Positions 1 through 5,200 of a stretch of 5,537 nucleotides of DNA are shown here, in pieces. The first letter of the stretch is position 1. Each line of letters begins with the position of its first letter. The position numbers were made by a program, and so were the translations under genes. The notes below the pieces were generated by a model. That model did not search any database, was not told where the DNA came from, and saw nothing but the letters and a program-made list of their open reading frames with translations. Origin of the DNA: Thermoanaerobaculia bacterium (GTDB taxonomy: Bacteria; Bacteroidota; Bacteroidia; Chitinophagales; Saprospiraceae); the NCBI GenBank assembly GCA_023151335.1, contig JAKLJF010000364.1, positions 1 to 5,537 on the forward strand, written 5' to 3'.

Positions 1-117
1 GAGACGCATTGGACCGGCCGGGCGGAATGAGCGGGTGCGGACGGGGCTCCCGTTACCACTCCTTAACACATGACCCACCCGATTGGCCGGAAATTAACCG
101 CGGCTGCTAATATCGGA

Positions 118-145
118 CAAAGGTATCTTAAATTGCCGTTCGCAA
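118..145 (-). promoter_or_regulatory. Candidate Bacteroidota promoter facing leftward
   Basis: On the minus strand TACCTTTG (125-118) matches the Bacteroidota -7 box TAnnTTTG exactly. A TTG (145-143) lies 17 bases upstream of it, within the usual spacing for the -33 element. It would drive a gene leaving the window to the left; a minus-strand ATG at 9-7 opens a frame that runs off the edge, too short to judge. The rest of 1-301 shows no supported gene. The only + strand promoter hint for the next gene is a poor TATCTTG at 270-276. A short GC palindrome (160-172) is also present. The call is motif matching only. Confidence 0.3.
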
Positions 146-301
146 GGAAAAAACAAGAAGCCGCCCGGCGGCGAATCTTTCGGGCAGGGCAATACCGGGG
201 CCTTGCAAACGGCGGGAAGCGCAAAGAAAGACAGCGGGGGCATCGGCAGTTTACCGCCGGATTTATTCGTATCTTGCGGTCAAATTCACCGTCCAACGCA
301 C

Positions 302-1279
302 ATGAAAACGCCCTGCTTTGCCGCGTTTTTCGCGCTTTTCCCCCTGTTGCTCTCCGCCCAGCCTTCCCTGCGCGCCGACCTGGACTGGTTGCAGTCCCAG
401 CTGCCCGTTTACCAGCGCTGGCTCGACTTCGAGGGCCTCGGCCCGACGCTGCGCGCTCATGCGCTCGAAGCCGACACCATGGTCGTGCTCTACCTCGGAT
501 TCGGGTACGCCGACCGCGACTCCGCCGCCGCGGCCTGGGCGCCGCTAAAAACCCGCTACGACAGCCTCGCCGGCATGCCACTGGAAAAACGCCTCCTCGT
601 CCGCGCCGCCGCGGTGTTCGACACCGACCTCGACCACGTGGCCGTCAAATTGTACGACACCTACGACTACGGCGCCGTGGAGTGCTTCTACCGCGGCATT
701 TACGTCGCCGGAGGCGCCCTGCGCGTGGATTCGAACGGCTGCCGCGGCCCCAAAACCGATTACATCACCATCACGCCGCCCGACCTGGGCCGCGCCCGCC
801 CGACCCTGCAAGCCCGCGGCAAGGGCAAGCGCACGGGCCGGCATGCCGTGCTTGGCCAGGCCAAGGCCTTTCTCGAACAGCGATACGGCGCTAAAAACTG
901 CGCCGGGCGCCGGGTACAACTCGCCTTCCTCCAGGACGCCCCCAACCTCGACGCCCTCGAAGCGGAAGTCCTCAACCTCTGCGACGAAGTCATCCGGGAA
1001 GGACAGCCCTCGCTATGCGCGGTGTTGCAAACCTTCGGCTACGACTGCAACTGGAAGAAAAACGAAAAACTCCACATCCTGCTCACTTACCATAAACTGG
1101 GCGGCGCCGAAGGCTTCACCCTCGACATCAGCCTCGAAGGCCGCTACGGCTCGGGTTTTTTCGAAACGGTGGGCCGCCGCGGATACAAGGACATGGAAGT
1201 GGATTTCAACGAGGAACTTACCACGTACCTGCGCCTGTTCAAAAGAGATTTGAACCGCTATCTTTTGGATAAGTTGTGA
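302..1279 (+). CDS. Secreted protein of unknown function
   Basis: This encodes 325 residues. I do not recognise the family. The ATG at 302 is preferred over an upstream in-frame ATG at 203 because it places a clean signal peptide at the N-terminus: MKTPC, a hydrophobic stretch through residue 17, then SAQP, with likely cleavage after Ala19. That is a typical type I export signal in Bacteroidota, so the protein is probably periplasmic or extracellular. The mature part is mixed alpha/beta in look, has several cysteines (CFYRG, NGCRG, NCAGR, LCDE, SLCAV, YDCNW) that could form disulfides in an exported protein, and has no membrane segment. A Lys/Arg-rich stretch lies near residues 175-190. The gene is GC-rich with C-ending codons like the next gene. 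It stops 10 bases before a strong palindrome, so it is probably not in one operon with the EAD11 gene. No catalytic motif is visible. Confidence 0.75.
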   Translation: MKTPCFAAFFALFPLLLSAQPSLRADLDWLQSQLPVYQRWLDFEGLGPTLRAHALEADTMVVLYLGFGYADRDSAAAAWAPLKTRYDSLAGMPLEKRLLVRAAAVFDTDLDHVAVKLYDTYDYGAVECFYRGIYVAGGALRVDSNGCRGPKTDYITITPPDLGRARPTLQARGKGKRTGRHAVLGQAKAFLEQRYGAKNCAGRRVQLAFLQDAPNLDALEAEVLNLCDEVIREGQPSLCAVLQTFGYDCNWKKNEKLHILLTYHKLGGAEGFTLDISLEGRYGSGFFETVGRRGYKDMEVDFNEELTTYLRLFKRDLNRYLLDKL

Positions 1280-1289
1280 GGGCGCGTAT

Positions 1290-1322
1290 ACGTTTACTAA
1301 ACTTTGAAAGTTTAGTAAACGT
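1290..1322. repeat. 33-bp near-perfect palindrome, copy 1
   Basis: Arms of 16 bases (ACGTTTACTAAACTTT and its exact complement) surround a single central G at 1306. It fills the gap between the secreted-protein gene and the EAD11 gene. A diverged copy lies at 4355-4389, beyond the caspase gene, so the two copies bracket the EAD11-caspase pair. There is no T-tract after the stem, so it is not a standard intrinsic terminator. It could be a dimeric regulator's operator, an extragenic palindromic repeat, or part of a promoter: AAACTTTG at 1299-1306 resembles a -7 box, with a TTG 22 bases upstream (1274-1276). The structure is certain; the role is not. Confidence 0.85.
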
Positions 1323-1330
1323 TGCCTCCA

Positions 1331-1804
1331 ATGACGAAACGACGTCCAATGACGAAAAATGCCACTATAACGCACGCCGCTGCCCGGCAACTCATTGCCG
1401 CCGACCAGTTGCGCCAAGCGCTCGACCTGCTGCTGGCCGACAGCCGGGCCTCTGCCGGGCTGCTCAATCTTTCGGGCCGGCTGGCCGACCTCGAACGCGA
1501 CCAACTGCTCGGCCTGGCCCCGCCCGATGCCCTCGACACCCGCCGCAACCAGCTGCGCGCAGCCCTGCTCGCGTGGATTGAGCGGGCAGAACACCCCGCG
1601 GCTGCCGGCGCGGCGGATGCGGACGCCCGCCTGAAAAAACGCGCTTTTTACCTCCTGCTGACCCTCAAAATCGGCCTGCTGCTGCTCATCCTGTTCCACC
1701 TGGGCACCTCGGGGTACAGCCCCTCGGAGGCGCTGACCCTTATCGGCATCCTCAGCCCGGTGTTCGTGGGCTATGTGGTCACGGCGGCTAAGGGCATGGG
1801 GTAG
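1331..1804 (+). CDS. EAD11-like membrane adaptor, truncated by an amber codon
   Basis: The product before the stop is 157 residues. Residues about 13-87 are helical and match the pattern I know for effector-associated domain 11: I..li...l..AL..LL, then LLNLSGRLADLERDQLLGL, then N.L..ALL.WI. EAD domains are small adaptors that pair by homotypic contact with effectors such as caspases, TIR and proteases in bacterial conflict systems. After an Ala-rich linker there are two membrane segments, about 105-125 and 133-153. TAG at 1802 then ends the frame, yet the same frame continues with two more membrane segments to 2029 (separate entry), so the intact protein would have about 232 residues and four segments. 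ATG 1331 is chosen; TTG 1322 falls inside the palindrome, and ATG 1349 is an alternative that still keeps the domain. No clear Shine-Dalgarno is seen. The caspase gene follows closely, suggesting an operon. The EAD11 assignment is from pattern recall, without a profile search. Confidence 0.7.
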   Translation: MTKRRPMTKNATITHAAARQLIAADQLRQALDLLLADSRASAGLLNLSGRLADLERDQLLGLAPPDALDTRRNQLRAALLAWIERAEHPAAAGAADADARLKKRAFYLLLTLKIGLLLLILFHLGTSGYSPSEALTLIGILSPVFVGYVVTAAKGMG

Positions 1805-2029
1805 CCCGGCCTGGGCGAAGCCGCCCGCCGCGGCCTGCCGGCGCTGAAAGCGCTGATATGGGGCGTCTTCCCCCTGTATTTCCTTTGCCTGTTCTGGGTC
1901 ATCAACCGCCACCCCGCCGGCGACTGGACCTTCGAAACCGCCCGCAACTGGCTGGCCGGCATCGAAGCCGCCCTCGGCGGCGTGGTGCTGTACGTGGTGA
2001 ATACGTTGTTTGAAAATTCGGAAAAGTGA
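1802..2029 (+). pseudogene. In-frame 3' part of the EAD11 membrane gene, after the amber stop
   Basis: Reading straight through TAG 1802-1804 gives 74 further codons ending at TGA 2027-2029. They encode about 16 residues of linker, a membrane segment (roughly residues 175-191, LIWGVFPLYFLCLFW), a short loop with GDW, and a second membrane segment (about 208-226, ending VVNTLF). Codon use is as C-rich as upstream and no frameshift is needed, which points to one gene with a single nonsense change (for example CAG to TAG), a sequencing error, or readthrough. There is no in-frame ATG in this part and its only GTG codons lie near the C-terminus, so independent translation is unlikely. It ends 39 bases before the caspase start. 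Confidence 0.7.
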
Positions 2030-2068
2030 TTGCCGTATTATTCTTGTCCACCCGCAAAAGCGATAAAT

Positions 2069-4195
2069 ATGAAATTTCTCTTTTGTTTGCTCGCGTTGGT
2101 TTTTTGTGTACCGGTTCAGCCCCATTCGCAGGGACGAGGAAGCGACGTCTCGTTTTTCCCCCGGAACTACGAGACGACACCTCCTCGTTTCCCGGAGATG
2201 TCGCCTCGGGCGCTTCGCCGCGGCAAAGACTTCGCCCTCTTCTTCGCCATCGACGCCTACGCCGAGTGGGACAAGCTCCGCAACCCCGCGGCAGAGGTTA
2301 AGAAACTGGCCGGCGAGCTGGAGGCTAATTACGGCTTCGAGGCGCGGGTGTACGAGAACAAGTCGCGTTCGGAAATCCTCAACATCCTGGGCGAATACCG
2401 CCGCCGCGCGTACGACGACGACGCCCAGCTGCTGGTGTTTTTCAGCGGCCACGGCTACTACGACGGCCAGTGCATCGGCTACGTGGTGCCGCGCGAGGGC
2501 AAGCGCGACGACGCCGAGGGCGCCAGCTATATCAGTTATCCCGACCTGCAGTCGCGCGTGGCCTCGATCCCCTGCAGGCACATCCTGCTGTGCGTGGACG
2601 CCTGCTACGCCGGCACGGCCGACCTGGCGGCCAACTGCCCCGAGCTGTTCAAAGGCCCCGTGGCGCCGGGCCGGCCCAACCCACCGTCGGCAGCCGATGC
2701 GTTCATCCGCGAGACGCTGCGCGAGCAGTCGCGCGCGTACTACGCGGCGGCGGGCAACACGCCCACGCGCGACCGCTCGGAGTTTGCCGCGCAATTCCTG
2801 GAAGCGCTGCAAAAAGATTACGACCACCTGGGCCTGCTCACGCTGTCCAAGCTGCGCGACCGGCTCAAATACGCGCAGCCGCGGCCCTGGTTCGGCGAGT
2901 TCGCGGGCAACCGCGACGCCGACGCCTTCGTGTTCGTGCGCCAGGCGGCGAAAACGCCCACGCCCAGCGCCGACCGCGACGGCGACGGCGTGCCCAACAC
3001 CGCCGACCGCTGCCCCGACCAGTACGGTCCCGCCGCCAACGGCGGCTGCCCCGACACGGGCGCCAACCCCACCGCGGCAGACGCCGACGGCGACGGCGTG
3101 CCCAACGACCGCGACGCCTGCCCCGAAGCCTACGGAACCGCCCGCGCCAACGGCTGCCCCGACGCCGACGACGACGCCGTGCCCGACCTCAGCGACCGCT
3201 GCCCCTACCTGGCCGGCGAACCCCGCTGGGAAGGCTGTCCCGATACCGACTCGGACGGCGTGCCCGACCACCTCGACCAATGCCCCACGCAAAGAGGTCA
3301 GGCCGCCGCCAACGGCTGCCCACCCCCCGACCGCGACGCCGACGGCGTGCCCGACCGCGCCGACCGCTGCCCCGACCGGGCCGGCAAACAAAACCTCCAG
3401 GGCTGCCCGGACGACGACGGCGACGGCATACCCGACGTGGACGATAAATGCCCGACGGAAAAAGGCGTGCCCGCGCTGGACGGCTGCCCGGAAAAGGCGG
3501 CCGACCGTTTTACGGATCCTTTGGTTGGGGTGATGATCAAAGTGCGGGGCGGGACCTTCCAAATGGGCAGCAACGACGGGGGCTTCGATGAGAAGCCCGT
3601 TCATGCGGTGACGCTGGGCGATTATTACCTCGGCGAGACGGAGATTACGCAGACGCAGTGGCGCGCGGTGATGGGAAGCGACCCGCCGGAATTGCATCAT
3701 AAAGGCTGCGACCAGTGTCCGGTGGAAGGGGTGAACTGGGATGACGTTCAGCAATTTTTGCAAAAACTAAACAGCGAGAACAGCGGGAAATACCGCTTGC
3801 CGACGGAGGCGGAGTGGGAATACGCGGCGCGCGGCGGGTCGCTGAGCAAGGGCTATACCTATGCGGGCAGCAATACGGTTGGAGAGGTAGCGTGGTACAG
3901 AGAAAACACTTCGGGAACGAAGACGAAGCCGGTGAAAGGGAAAAAGGCAAATGAACTGGGTTTTTATGACATGAGTGGGAATGTGGAAGAATGGTGCAGC
4001 GATTTGTACGACTACTATGCATCGGGTAGCCAAAGCAACCCGAAAGGACCCGACTCACCAGGCTTGTTCCGCGTGGTTCGCGGCAGTTCCTTGACCGGCT
4101 ACGCCGAGCATCCGCGCGTCGCGGCCCGCGGCTACTGTGGCCCGCTCTGCCGCGGCTACGGCTTGGGCTTCCGCCTCGCGGCTTCTCCCCAGTGA
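2069..4195 (+). CDS. Secreted caspase-TSP3-FGE/C-type-lectin fusion; putative DGR target
   Basis: 708 residues. ATG 2069 is chosen over 2030 because it starts a signal peptide (MKFLFCLLALVFCVPV, likely cleaved near residues 19-22; no good lipobox), so the protein should be exported or membrane-tethered. Residues about 53-291 form a caspase-fold (peptidase C14) domain: strand FALFFAID, catalytic His128 in FFSGHG, and catalytic Cys179 in VDACYAG. Both catalytic residues are present. Residues 302-474 are six thrombospondin type 3 repeats. Residues about 488-708 are an FGE-sulfatase domain (GGTFQMGS, YRLPTEAEWEYAARGG at 575-590, GNVEEWC at 637-643, GLGFRLA near the end). The Cys pair used by true formylglycine-generating enzymes is not at its usual place after the RGGS-type motif (here RGSSL), so a ligand-binding C-type-lectin-like role is more likely than catalysis. 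The final 41 residues resemble a DGR variable region. The gene is probably co-transcribed with the EAD11 gene; a weak TATTCTTG (2039-2046) could give a private promoter. Codon use changes near 3490, where the FGE part begins. Confidence 0.92.
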   Translation: MKFLFCLLALVFCVPVQPHSQGRGSDVSFFPRNYETTPPRFPEMSPRALRRGKDFALFFAIDAYAEWDKLRNPAAEVKKLAGELEANYGFEARVYENKSRSEILNILGEYRRRAYDDDAQLLVFFSGHGYYDGQCIGYVVPREGKRDDAEGASYISYPDLQSRVASIPCRHILLCVDACYAGTADLAANCPELFKGPVAPGRPNPPSAADAFIRETLREQSRAYYAAAGNTPTRDRSEFAAQFLEALQKDYDHLGLLTLSKLRDRLKYAQPRPWFGEFAGNRDADAFVFVRQAAKTPTPSADRDGDGVPNTADRCPDQYGPAANGGCPDTGANPTAADADGDGVPNDRDACPEAYGTARANGCPDADDDAVPDLSDRCPYLAGEPRWEGCPDTDSDGVPDHLDQCPTQRGQAAANGCPPPDRDADGVPDRADRCPDRAGKQNLQGCPDDDGDGIPDVDDKCPTEKGVPALDGCPEKAADRFTDPLVGVMIKVRGGTFQMGSNDGGFDEKPVHAVTLGDYYLGETEITQTQWRAVMGSDPPELHHKGCDQCPVEGVNWDDVQQFLQKLNSENSGKYRLPTEAEWEYAARGGSLSKGYTYAGSNTVGEVAWYRENTSGTKTKPVKGKKANELGFYDMSGNVEEWCSDLYDYYASGSQSNPKGPDSPGLFRVVRGSSLTGYAEHPRVAARGYCGPLCRGYGLGFRLAASPQ
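2972..3490 (+). repeat. Six thrombospondin type 3 repeats (coding)
   Basis: The repeats start at residues 302, 338, 365, 392, 421 and 448 of the caspase protein. Each has a calcium-binding Asp-rich loop (DxDxDGVPD form) and two cysteines always exactly 12 residues apart (315/327, 351/363, 378/390, 405/417, 434/446, 461/473). The first repeat is followed by an extra spacer of about nine residues, and the third has Ala in place of the usual Gly (DDDAVPD). In Bacteroidota surface proteins such repeats act as stiff, calcium-stabilised spacers. Here they hold the lectin-like domain away from the caspase. At DNA level the units are similar (GACGGCGACGGCGTGCCC and variants), so gain or loss of units by recombination is possible. 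Confidence 0.9.
4082..4171 (+). other. Putative DGR variable region (VR) at the 3' end of the caspase gene
   Basis: Residues 672-701 end the FGE/CLec domain. They fit, without gaps, the usual DGR-target frame RGGSW-NNN-AEN-x-RVANR-NNNN-P-x-N-R-NNN-LGFRLA. In the Asn columns this protein has T676, G677, Y678, H681, A686, G688, Y689, C690, G691, C694, G696, Y697 and G698, plus L693 in a position that is often variable. All fourteen codons end in C or T (ACC, GGC, TAC, CAT, GCC, GGC, TAC, TGT, GGC, CTC, TGC, GGC, TAC, GGC), as expected if AAC/AAT codons were mutated at their adenines. Framework residues RVA, R, P, R and LGFRLA are kept. Only seven adenines occur in 4079-4171. No matching template repeat is in the window. 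L675 (TTG) where Trp is common is not explained by adenine change, unless the template differs there. Confidence 0.55.
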
Positions 4196-4226
4196 AGTGG
4201 AAGGCCATTGGGCTATCTATTGAGCA

Positions 4227-4327
4227 GGGGGGGAGTTGGACCGGCGGAAGGGAGGGACGACCGACCAGGCCGTCTAACGTCGGGGTGTAGCGGGCGGTAG
4301 CGGGGGGTGGGGTGGGGCGCAGCCCCA
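4227..4327 (+). other. G-rich tract and GC hairpin just after the VR gene
   Basis: A run of seven G lies at 4227-4233. Five G runs of three to six then sit at 4282-4285, 4292-4294, 4302-4307, 4309-4312 and 4314-4317, which fits a G-quadruplex-forming sequence on the coding strand. A short hairpin, TGGGGC-GCA-GCCCCA (4313-4327), overlaps its end. A-rich sequence rather than a T-tract follows, so it is not a normal + strand terminator. In known DGRs, GC-rich sequence and a hairpin at or just beyond the 3' end of the VR guide mutagenic homing; that role here is only an inference. No ORF of note lies in 4196-4350. Confidence 0.4.
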
Positions 4328-4354
4328 AAAAATTTTAAAAAAAACATTGGGTAA

Positions 4355-4389
4355 TACGTTTACGAAACTTTCAAAATTTTGTAAACGTA
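4355..4389. repeat. 35-bp imperfect palindrome, copy 2
   Basis: Arms of 17 bases (TACGTTTACGAAACTTT on the left) surround a central C at 4372. There is one mismatch (4368/4376) and one G-T pair (4364/4380). It shares ACGTTTAC, AAACTTT and GTAAACGT with the palindrome at 1290-1322, in the same symmetrical arrangement. It lies 159 bases after the caspase stop codon, at the start of the AT-rich region. With copy 1 it brackets the EAD11-caspase pair. Confidence 0.8.
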
Positions 4390-4490
4390 AATACCTGAAA
4401 ATCAATAATTAAGTTTAACTCCTGGTGCGCATGCAGCTGTTTCCTAATGTAAAACATTTACGGGTTGTTATCAGGTGTTTGACTAACTAA

Positions 4491-4510
4491 CCCCCGGCTT
4501 TAGCCGGGGG
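4491..4510. repeat. GC-rich hairpin near the left end of the 433-bp element
   Basis: CCCCCGGC (4491-4498), a TTTA loop and GCCGGGGG (4503-4510) form a strong eight-base stem, or nine with a closing T-A pair. No T-tract follows, so it is unlikely to terminate transcription by itself. A related stem sits near the opposite end of the same element. Subterminal GC hairpins of this type are known at the ends of IS200/IS605-type and REP-like elements, but this alone does not assign a family. Confidence 0.6.
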
Positions 4511-4532
4511 CACAAGCAAGACCATAGATTTC

Positions 4533-4555
4533 GGGGCTTTAGCCCCTTTGTTTTT
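4533..4555 (+). terminator. Probable rho-independent terminator
   Basis: GGGGC (4533-4537), loop TTTA, GCCCC (4542-4546), then TTTGTTTTT. The stem is only five bases but is all G-C and is followed at once by a T-rich tract on the + strand. It lies about 340 bases after the caspase stop codon and could end transcripts reading through from that gene. Confidence 0.5.
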
Positions 4556-4564
4556 GTAAATGAG

Positions 4565-4706
4565 TGTCTCATAAGACTTGAAAATTGGTCATTGGTCATT
4601 GTATATTGAACATTTCAAATTTATAAATTATTAAATTTTAATCTTTTGAATATTTAGTGTTCAATGAACAATGTCCAATTTTCAATGCGCAATGACTTAT
4701 GAGACA
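4565..4706. mobile_element. 142-bp MITE-like inverted-repeat element
   Basis: Perfect 11-base terminal inverted repeats TGTCTCATAAG (4565-4575) and CTTATGAGACA (4696-4706) bound an AT-rich segment. The inner arms also pair in blocks: TTGAAAATTGG (4578-4588) with 4675-4685, and TTGAACA (4606-4612) with 4658-4664. The left arm includes a tandem 7-base repeat (GGTCATT twice, 4587-4600). No coding capacity and no obvious target-site duplication are seen. It lies inside the 433-bp element, so it may have inserted there. Confidence 0.5.
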
Positions 4707-4715
4707 ACAGCCGAA

Positions 4716-4746
4716 GATTTCGGAAATTTGAAAAATTTCCGAAATC
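4716..4746. repeat. Palindrome with 14-base arms
   Basis: GATTTCGGAAATTT (4716-4729) and its exact complement (4733-4746) are separated by GAA. An A-rich stretch follows on the + strand, so this is not a + strand terminator. Its role is unknown; it sits between the 142-bp element and the right-hand GC hairpin. Confidence 0.7.
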
Positions 4747-4806
4747 AAAATCCCGTGGAAAAAGCCAATCGGACGCCAACTTTTAGGCGAGCCACATTTC
4801 ATCGGC

Positions 4807-4836
4807 AAAGGCCCCCGGCTGAAGCCGGGGGCCTTT
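4807..4836. terminator. Strong hairpin with T-tract; probable bidirectional terminator
   Basis: AAAGGCCCCCGGCT (4807-4820) pairs perfectly with 4823-4836 around a GA loop, giving a 14-base stem that ends in TTTT on the + strand and in AAA/TTT symmetry on the minus strand. This is a textbook bidirectional intrinsic terminator shape, well placed between the convergent caspase and membrane-protein genes. It is also the right-end counterpart of the hairpin at 4491-4510, so it may be part of the element rather than of host regulation. Confidence 0.6.
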
Positions 4837-4877
4837 TAGTCAAATATCTGATTCCTACCCGTAAATGTCTTACATTA

Positions 4878-5124
4878 ACGTGAGGTTCGGATAGACGCAA
4901 TGGGTAAATAATTGAAAATCAAATATTAACCGCTGTGAATCGCCTCGGAGAGGCGTAACGTTTGTAGCAAACAAGCCACCAATCCAATTTTGCGAGAAGA
5001 GCCGCTCAGACCACACACGGCTCTTCTCGCAAAATCCCCCCTTTATCCCTCAAAATGCTACAAACGTTACGCCTCTCCGAGGCGATTATTGCAAGGTACT
5101 CTTTCAACTATCCGAACCTCACGT
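4878..5124. mobile_element. 247-bp MITE-like element with target-site duplication
   Basis: Terminal inverted repeats are 17 bases and perfect (ACGTGAGGTTCGGATAG at 4878-4894; complement at 5108-5124). The element is flanked by TACATTA on both sides (4871-4877 and 5125-5131), a seven-base duplication (eight if the shared T is counted). Inside are two more nested perfect inverted repeats: 32-base arms at 4938-4969 and 5056-5087, each holding a small CGCCTC-GGA-GAGGCG-type hairpin, and 18-base arms at 4987-5004 and 5018-5035. A transcript would fold into a long three-tier hairpin. There is no coding capacity. It inserted exactly at the outer end of the 433-bp element. The element's transposase family is not identified. 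Confidence 0.65.
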
Positions 5125-5200
5125 TACATTAGAAATTGCTGGCGCGCATGACTTCCATTCGGGTGACGACACTTTCAGGCGAATCCGCGGCCCTTTAAGA

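Larger units (their letters stand above)
4445..4877. repeat. Inverted-repeat-bounded non-coding element (433 bp)
   Basis: Ends at 4445-4465 and 4857-4877 are 21-base inverted repeats matching at 20 of 21 positions (TAATGT...ACGGGT against ACCCGT...ACATTA). Just inside each end sits a CCCCCGGC/GCCGGGGG hairpin (4491-4510 and 4807-4836). The middle holds a second inverted-repeat element (4565-4706) and a 14-base-arm palindrome (4716-4746). No credible protein is encoded; the small open frame here runs across repeats. It looks like a non-autonomous mobile or palindromic element. I see no certain target-site duplication around it. Confidence 0.55.

Noticed and set aside
70..894. Overlapping open frames on both strands over the 5' part of the first gene
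   Set aside because: They are Arg-rich shadow translations of GC-rich DNA; only the frame starting at 302 has a signal peptide and balanced composition.
2106..3533. Long + strand frames overlapping the caspase gene (475 and 325 residues)
   Set aside because: Their products are Arg/Pro/Thr/Ala-rich shadows of the true frame with no domain and no signal.
1013..3763. A 916-residue open frame on the minus strand across three genes
   Set aside because: It spans the antisense of a palindrome, a stop codon region and the TSP3 repeats, and its product is low-complexity (Val/Gly/Ala/His runs). It exists because C-ending sense codons give few antisense stops. The sense strand has recognisable domains throughout.
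3530..4192. An active formylglycine-generating enzyme
   Set aside because: The Cys pair used for catalysis is not at the expected place after the RGGS-type motif. The two cysteines present (690, 694) fall in variable columns.
9..4245. TTGGACCGGC occurring at both 9-18 and 4236-4245 as a sign of a second VR gene at the left edge
   Set aside because: Only ten bases match in GC-rich sequence, and the surrounding bases do not align, so chance is the simpler explanation.
4671..4883. A 70-residue frame in the repeat region
   Set aside because: It runs through the 142-bp element's arm, a palindrome and a terminator hairpin, so it is not a credible gene.
4445..5131. A CRISPR array
   Set aside because: The repeats are inverted and nested, not regularly spaced direct repeats with unique spacers.
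4196..5200. A DGR template repeat or reverse transcriptase in the window
   Set aside because: I found no A-rich near-copy of 4079-4171 and no reverse transcriptase frame; any DGR machinery must lie elsewhere.
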